From Astrothelium macrocarpum (Eukaryota; Ascomycota; Dothideomycetes; Trypetheliales; Trypetheliaceae), in contig JAGEMR010000014.1 in NCBI GenBank assembly GCA_021030915.1, forward strand, positions 388,662 through 452,661: a stretch of DNA of 64,000 bases, in the 5' to 3' direction. The notes under the pieces are model-generated. The model saw only the letters and a program-made list of their open reading frames with translations, was not told the DNA's origin and made no database searches. Positions 58,875 through 64,000 of the stretch are shown here, in pieces. The position numbers and the translations under genes are program-made. Positions within the stretch are counted from its first letter, which is position 1; the number at the start of each line of letters is the position of its first letter.

Positions 58875-60244
58875 TTGTAATATAGAAGTGTCGCCAGTGT
58901 ATCGACGGAGACTGAGACATGGCGTATGGGTGAAAACGGAAACTTGCAGAAGGACGTTGGCAGTTGATTTGCTGAAGCGTGCTTAGTAAACATACATTTC
59001 GAAACTAAATTTTAAAGAACTTTATTTCAACCCTGCATCGGCTGAAGTTGGTAAGACACTCGAGACAGGAAAATTGTAGGCGAAGCTCCTTACTTGTGCA
59101 GCAATGTAGTTGGCATTTTTGGCTACTTCCCTTCTTGCTACACCTGGTTTTCAGCAGCAAAGGCAAATGCCTTTCTTTGATCGTCTTTGGATGTGCTATT
59201 CTGAAGTTGCATTAAGTGCAAGCCCGAGGACTGTAACGTCGATAGATTGGGAGATAAGAGGGATAGGTTCCGAAGCTTGGCCACAAGTGTTCAATGATTT
59301 GTTGTTTCCGACCGGCCAATCGTTTACTAGAGTACTGTAGACTGTATAAGACGGCATTGTGGGTCTTGGCGATAAGTCTTCTTCACAACCACCTGGGATG
59401 GGATGAGAATGTCTTTCCTGAAAGAGTTCAACGTTGACGTCCTTGCTGCTACCAATACCATTCATACTAGTTTCTCCCATTCGCTTGGTCTTGAAGCAGG
59501 TCAGCGCTTCGAAGATTTGCACCGTCAAGACCAGCCTTCACCCTGTTCCATCCGTCTAGTTAATTGTTACCCACAGGCCATCGAAGAGCGGGGACTCCGC
59601 AGACGCTTCATATCGACTTTGGTAGCTCGACTATTCTCTTCACTAACCGGCCTAGTCTCCAAGCACTTCTTCGCGGCTCATAAAAATGGCCATTGGTCGA
59701 ACCAAAGATCAAACACGCCATTCAGAATATCGGACATGGCATGTCAACGATGACAAATGGTCATTTCTGGTCATGTCTCCGTTGTGCATCGCCAATGCGA
59801 GATCAATGCATGCAAAACCAGTATTCGGTCGCATTCTTGCAGCGAACAGAGGCACATATGCACTCGACGGGTGTTGAGAGCCCCACGATCCCGGCTGTTG
59901 ATGAAGGTAAAGAAGTCCTCGCTATAAGCAAATGGCTGAAAGCGAAAGTTAGTATGCCGAGGGCAAAGAGACATATAGAAGATAGGAAGCGAATCCTGAC
60001 CGAAGGATTTTACGGATTACCAGCGTCGAAGGTATGTGGTAAGCTTTTTTTTTTTTTGATAGATAGTGTAGCCTGGAAACCTTCTTTCTATGTGAGTCAA
60101 TCCTGATCTAGGACTTATGAAAAGGTGGAGTTTATGGAATTCACAGAGCATTTATCATCTGATTGCCTCTTTGATAGAACGGCCATGTATCTGAAAGGAA
60201 ATTGCACTGATCATGGTTCGTGGGCTAAAAGCATTGAAACTCCC
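58875..60244. other. 1.4-kb convergent intergenic with a possible small gene
   Basis: Between the convergent dehydrogenase and phospholipase C genes. A plus-strand frame with ATG near 59747 encodes about 90 hydrophilic residues, ending KRILTEGFYGLPASK before a GTATGT donor-like site (about 60031), followed by a T14 run (about 60045-60058). It has protein-like composition and a CxxC, but no family is recognised and no second exon can be fixed. Confidence 0.35.
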
Positions 60245-61287
60245 TTATTTGCCCGAGCTAAATTGCTTTGAGAGGACAAAGTCAAACAAGAATAGCCAGA
60301 AGTTAAGTTGCAGAATTTGAACCACAGTTGACCATGACCAGCGATATTTGACATTCCTGTCATACTTTTCGTACATGTCCAAGGCTTTGGCAACATCATC
60401 AGTGATTATTCCGTCCACTTCGCGTCTAATGCACCAATCCATGCCTTTTTCAGTGTTCACAGTCCAAGAGTAGATCTGGCGTTGATGGGCTTTCGTCTTT
60501 CGAATGAAAAGGCGGCCAGAAGGAGAGACTAGCGAAGTTTGGAGAGTGTTGAAAGCAACATTCGGAGTAGAAAGGAACTGTGAGCAGTATTTCACGGAAA
60601 AACCAATACTGATGATGGGAAATCCCGGGAAGTATTTGTGGCAGAGCGGCACAAACTTTGCCTACGTTAAGAATAAGCGGAGTTTCCTCGGTTGAAGCAA
60701 GAAAGATACCGTCCAGTAACCAAGCATCACCTTATCTTTCCATTGGGAATCCGCTCCAAGGTCGACTTTCTCAAACGTCTCGGCAAGACGATGCATAAGC
60801 TCTTCAGGGTCATCATCGATCTGATCGATACAAAGTAAGTACCTGTTCCCCGCGTGCGATGGGAGTGAAGACCTTGATATCCAACAATAGCCAAATGCCT
60901 CTCCATTGGGGTCTCTGAAAAAACTCTAATAGATCATGAAGACAAGCAAGGGGTTCATTTGGTGTACGTGTTGTGCGTAAATTTCTCAAGAAGTTCCAGT
61001 CGCAGTCTTTGATCTTTCGATCTACACCGAAGCATCTTTTCAGATCGTCATCCTGGTAGAATATTCAGGGATCAGTAGAATATGATAGACTTCGTGGCAA
61101 AAGCTCTTACGTGAGACAGAACCACCACCCCATCTTTGCTGAGGTGCAAATCTGTCTCGACAGCGTTTGCTCCGGCTTCGACAGCCGCCTCAAAGGCTGC
61201 GAGAGAATTTTCGGGATACTTGGCTTTGTAACCTCGATGGGCAACGATTTGTGGCATAACTTTGCCTAGTCGGTGGGGGCGTGCCAT
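60245..61287 (-). CDS. PGC1: Glycerophosphodiester phosphodiesterase family, PGC1-like phosphatidylglycerol phospholipase C
   Basis: Exons on the minus strand are 61111-61287, 60873-61052, 60710-60820 and 60245-60661 (294 aa), all junctions phase 0. Joins read VVVLSH|DDDLKRCFG, LLLDIK|IDDDPEELMH and MLGYWT|AKFVPLCHKY. Catalytic elements of the GDPD barrel: VAHRGYKAKYPENS (His/Arg), ETDLHLSKDGVVVLSHD (metal-binding Glu and Asp, second catalytic His, split by intron 1) and LLDIK. A late block RREVDGIITDD is followed by a hydrophobic C-terminus (LQLNFWLFLFDFVLS) that could anchor it to lipid droplets or membranes, as for yeast Pgc1, which degrades phosphatidylglycerol. It is the last secure gene before the AT block, about 750 bases from its edge. 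Confidence 0.9.
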
Positions 61288-62034
61288 TGCGAAAGCCGCT
61301 GCGAGGATTCATTAGTCGCGACGCACGAACTCGTTCTCCGTGATTATAGTGAAGCTGCTAAAGACAATTGTAACATGTGTTAGAGAGCATTTACAGGATT
61401 TGTGCAGTATGTTAGCTGTCAGGGACGAATCTCCCGGTGTCATTCCAGCATGAAGCAGAGAAAACTTGTAACAAGCCAGGCAGTTCGTGTCAACCTACGT
61501 GTGGGAAAGACCGTGTCTGGTATTATCGCCTTCTCGCCGTACTTGCGAAAAAGCTCCTCTCTGAAAAGTGGTGGACAACTTGGTAGCTTTTGGGCAAGCC
61601 AAAGCCAGTCCATTTTGGATGACCGTCTTGACAAACACTGTTTCGCTTGACTACCGGGTAAACAGGAGGGTTTCTGCGATATGGCAGACGAGACAGTCGT
61701 GACTGCGACAGCGATTATGGATTGTGCGGTACTGGGGCCCAAAATGCAGTACAAAATCGAATCAGGTACTTCATAATTGAGTCGGCTTTTCAGAGCTACG
61801 TAGGTATCAGACTTCTGTGGCTTGCTGGGTTGGTGTGCCGCTAAGCTGGAGATATCAAGGAAGTAATGCGTAACTCCGATCGAGTTTGAGAAATTTCCCC
61901 GATCGGAGAAACTATTGATCCAGAAAGCGAGGGAGGCAGGCATCTAGGCAAATTAATCGGGACCACACAACCCGCGTTTCCCCATCAACCCCATCAAATT
62001 TACTAATAAATAGCGGGCGCTGCTGGGCCATTTC
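61288..62034. other. Flank between PGC1-like gene and AT block, with an uncertain ORF
   Basis: 747 bases of normal composition. A 167-codon minus-strand frame (61440-61943) starting MPASLAFWINSFSDRG fills most of it. It has no recognised domain and no clear signal peptide, so I leave it uncalled. The PGC1-like promoter also must lie here. Confidence 0.4.
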
Positions 62035-62260
62035 ATTAATAATTTTTTTTTTTTTTGTTTTCGTTTTATTCAAATATAATGATGAATTATAATTTTAATG
62101 ATTATATTAATATACGTCGATTGTTAATTTCTGATTCTGAATTATTATTTCATCAGTCAAATAAAATTATTCGTATATTTCATCAAATTATTCTGAAAAT
62201 AATTTTTGATATTAAAAATATCTTTTCATTATTTTAATATCAATTTAAATATTAAATTTT

Positions 62261-62329
62261 TCGAATAACGTATCTGCATAGCGAGCGGAATAATATAACG
62301 AGTGGAATACCGCTCCGTATTCATACGAA
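62261..62329. other. GC islet 1 inside the AT block, with hairpin
   Basis: About 69 bases of near-normal composition in otherwise ~10% GC DNA. It contains two copies of CGAG(C/T)GGAATA about 17 bases apart, and an inverted pair GAGCGG / CCGCTC that could fold as a stem around them. Confidence 0.7.
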
Positions 62330-63223
62330 TTTTTTTTTATCAACATAACAATATTATATTATAATTATAAAAATTAATCGTTATTTTTTTTTTCAGAAAT
62401 TAAAAAATCTATCTAATATATTCGCGTATAATATTCAGATTATTTATAATTATTATAATATTATATATATGAATTTTTATCATTTATATAACCATTTTTT
62501 TCACATATATCATTTTTTTTAATTTCAATAATATTTTTTTATAATTATAATATATTTATTTTTAAAAATATTAAATGATCCGCCAATATATAATCAAATT
62601 TTTTTGATTTTTTAATATTTATTCAATATTTCATTTATCATACAAAAATTTTTATTTTCTATTTTTAATAATATCAATTCATATATTAATTTTAAAATAT
62701 TTTTCATTTATATATTAATTAAATTATATAATTGAATTAAAGAATTATTTTAATATTTTACGATTTTAAATTTCAGATTTATAAAATTTCATATTATATT
62801 TTTTATAATTTTAAATATATTTAAATTTATAAATATGATATTTATCAAATAAGAATTTAATGATATAAATATTCTAAATTTAAAATTCAGATGATTAATT
62901 ATTTATTTTAAATCATATGAAATAAAATCAATTATTTAAAATTCTATTTATATATTTTTTTCATTTATTAAAATAAAATTTTTTTTTTTTTAAAAATAGA
63001 AAAAAAATCGTCTTTTATAATATATATAAATTAAAACCGTATTAAATATTTAATTTTTTATTATACGAAATTTTTAAAAAATTAAAATATTTTATATCAA
63101 AAAATTGAAAAATATATAATGAATATGAAAATATATAAAAAATAATAATATCCATTTTTTAATAATAATTATTGAATTTAAAAAAATGATAATTATTATA
63201 TTTATTAAAAATTAAAAATTAAT

Positions 63224-63315
63224 AGAGTCAACCCCCACCGCTTGGCGCAAACCATCGTTTGGCGCACGTATGCGCCCGAAATGCGCTCAATCTGCGGTAC
63301 ACTTCCACCTCTCCA
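63224..63315. other. GC islet 2 inside the AT block, with direct repeats
   Basis: About 92 bases of high GC flanked on both sides by DNA below 10% GC. TTGGCGCA occurs twice (63242-63249 and 63259-63266), followed by TGCGCCCGAAATGCGCTC with two more GCGC cores. It ends in a pyrimidine run (CACTTCCACCTCTCC). Confidence 0.8.
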
Positions 63316-64000
63316 AATCTAAATCTGAATTATCTGATGAATCATTAAATACATAAATTTCTTCTTCTAATTCTTTTTTTTTTAATTCAATTTTACGTAA
63401 ATGTCTATAATAATATTTTATATATGATTTTATTTCTATTTTATATATAATGTATAATATTTTCGCAATTAAATAAATATTAAAATTTTCTAATTTAATT
63501 CTTTTATTTTTAATATTATATTTTTATTTATTAAAAAATTTTGATAAATTTATTATTTATTTTAATATAAATATGATTATAATATTTTATAATTCATATA
63601 AATATATTATATATTTTATATAATATTTTATTGATAATTCAATTATATTATATTTATTCAAATTTTTCGTAAATATTTTATTTAATTTATTAAATTCAAT
63701 TATTTTTAAAAAAGAATTTTTAAATAATATAAAATTTAAATTGATTGAATTTATTAATTTAAATAAAATTTTTGAAATTAAATAAAATATAAATAAATTT
63801 CTGAAAATTCGTTTATAATAAAATAATAATATATCTATATTTTAAAAATTATTTTAAATATTTTTTTTTAATATAATTTTATTATATATCCGAATAAATA
63901 ATTCAATCTATTTTATTTTAATTATATATTATATATTAAATCATAAAAATATAATTATTTTATTTATATAAAATCATTTAAATATAAAAAATATATTTAT

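Larger units (their letters stand above)
62035..64000. repeat. Extreme AT-rich block (continues past the window edge)
   Basis: Composition changes abruptly at about 62035-62055, where a T14 run begins. By hand count 63317-64000 has 31 C and 19 G (about 7% G+C). Long A and T runs and TA dinucleotides dominate. No frame longer than 61 codons carries recognisable protein. Such blocks in filamentous ascomycetes are usually transposons destroyed by repeat-induced point mutation (RIP), and this is my reading. The composition is more extreme than typical RIP and the residual C context is atypical (see findings). Two islets of normal composition interrupt it. Confidence 0.8.

Noticed and set aside
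62035..64000. Mitochondrial DNA insertion as the source of the AT block
   Set aside because: G+C is far below usual fungal mitochondrial values, no mitochondrial protein or rRNA sequence can be read, and the block is contiguous with nuclear genes. Not fully excluded without a database search.

Overview
The window looks like nuclear DNA of a filamentous ascomycete (Pezizomycotina; Dothideomycetes is my best guess, from gene content and style only). Genes carry short introns (about 50-180 bases) with GT/AG ends and CTAAC/CTAAT-type branch sites. Neighbouring genes are functionally unrelated and lie on both strands, and there are no operons. The first 62 kb has ordinary base composition, whereas the last 2 kb is an extreme AT-rich block. 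I see no tRNA, rRNA, CRISPR array or intact transposon.

Layout, left to right. A 5'-truncated RNA polymerase III largest subunit gene (RPC1) and a HUT1-type nucleotide-sugar transporter occupy 1-5.8 kb. After a 3.4-kb gene-free stretch comes a membrane glycosyltransferase 2 gene (9.2-11.9 kb). MAD2 (spindle checkpoint, 5 exons, minus strand) and GUF1 (mitochondrial EF4/LepA) share a divergent promoter at 13.4-13.6 kb. A small three-exon conserved fungal gene lies at 18.1-18.6 kb inside otherwise empty DNA. Neutral ceramidase (minus) and the spliceosome factor SPF27/BCAS2 (plus) diverge at 24 kb. A lone HET-domain gene (27.6-29.5 kb) sits in gene-poor DNA. Then follow PKA regulatory subunit (minus), a CBM48/AMPK1 Crp1-like protein, phospholipase D (minus, 1874 aa, intronless), an alpha/beta hydrolase, PEX11C, a membrane DnaJ protein, HPM1 histidine methyltransferase (minus), an isocitrate-lyase/PEP-mutase family enzyme (minus), a DUF1275 membrane protein, a short-chain dehydrogenase and a PGC1-like phospholipase C (minus). 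Most introns were resolved by joining frames across splice sites, and the exon coordinates are in each entry.

Two whole-sequence patterns are the main discoveries. First, nine GC-rich islands between 3 and 45 kb, mostly over the 3' halves of genes, all switch on the given strand from strongly C-rich (left) to strongly G-rich (right), whichever way the gene is transcribed. The signature is unchanged by reverse complementing, so it points to a symmetric process spreading from a centre (for example recombination or replication) rather than to codon usage. Second, the terminal AT block has about 7% G+C where I counted it, and the surviving C residues mostly follow T, with CpA still present. Classical CpA-directed RIP would not leave that residue. 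Two short unmutated GC islets sit inside it.
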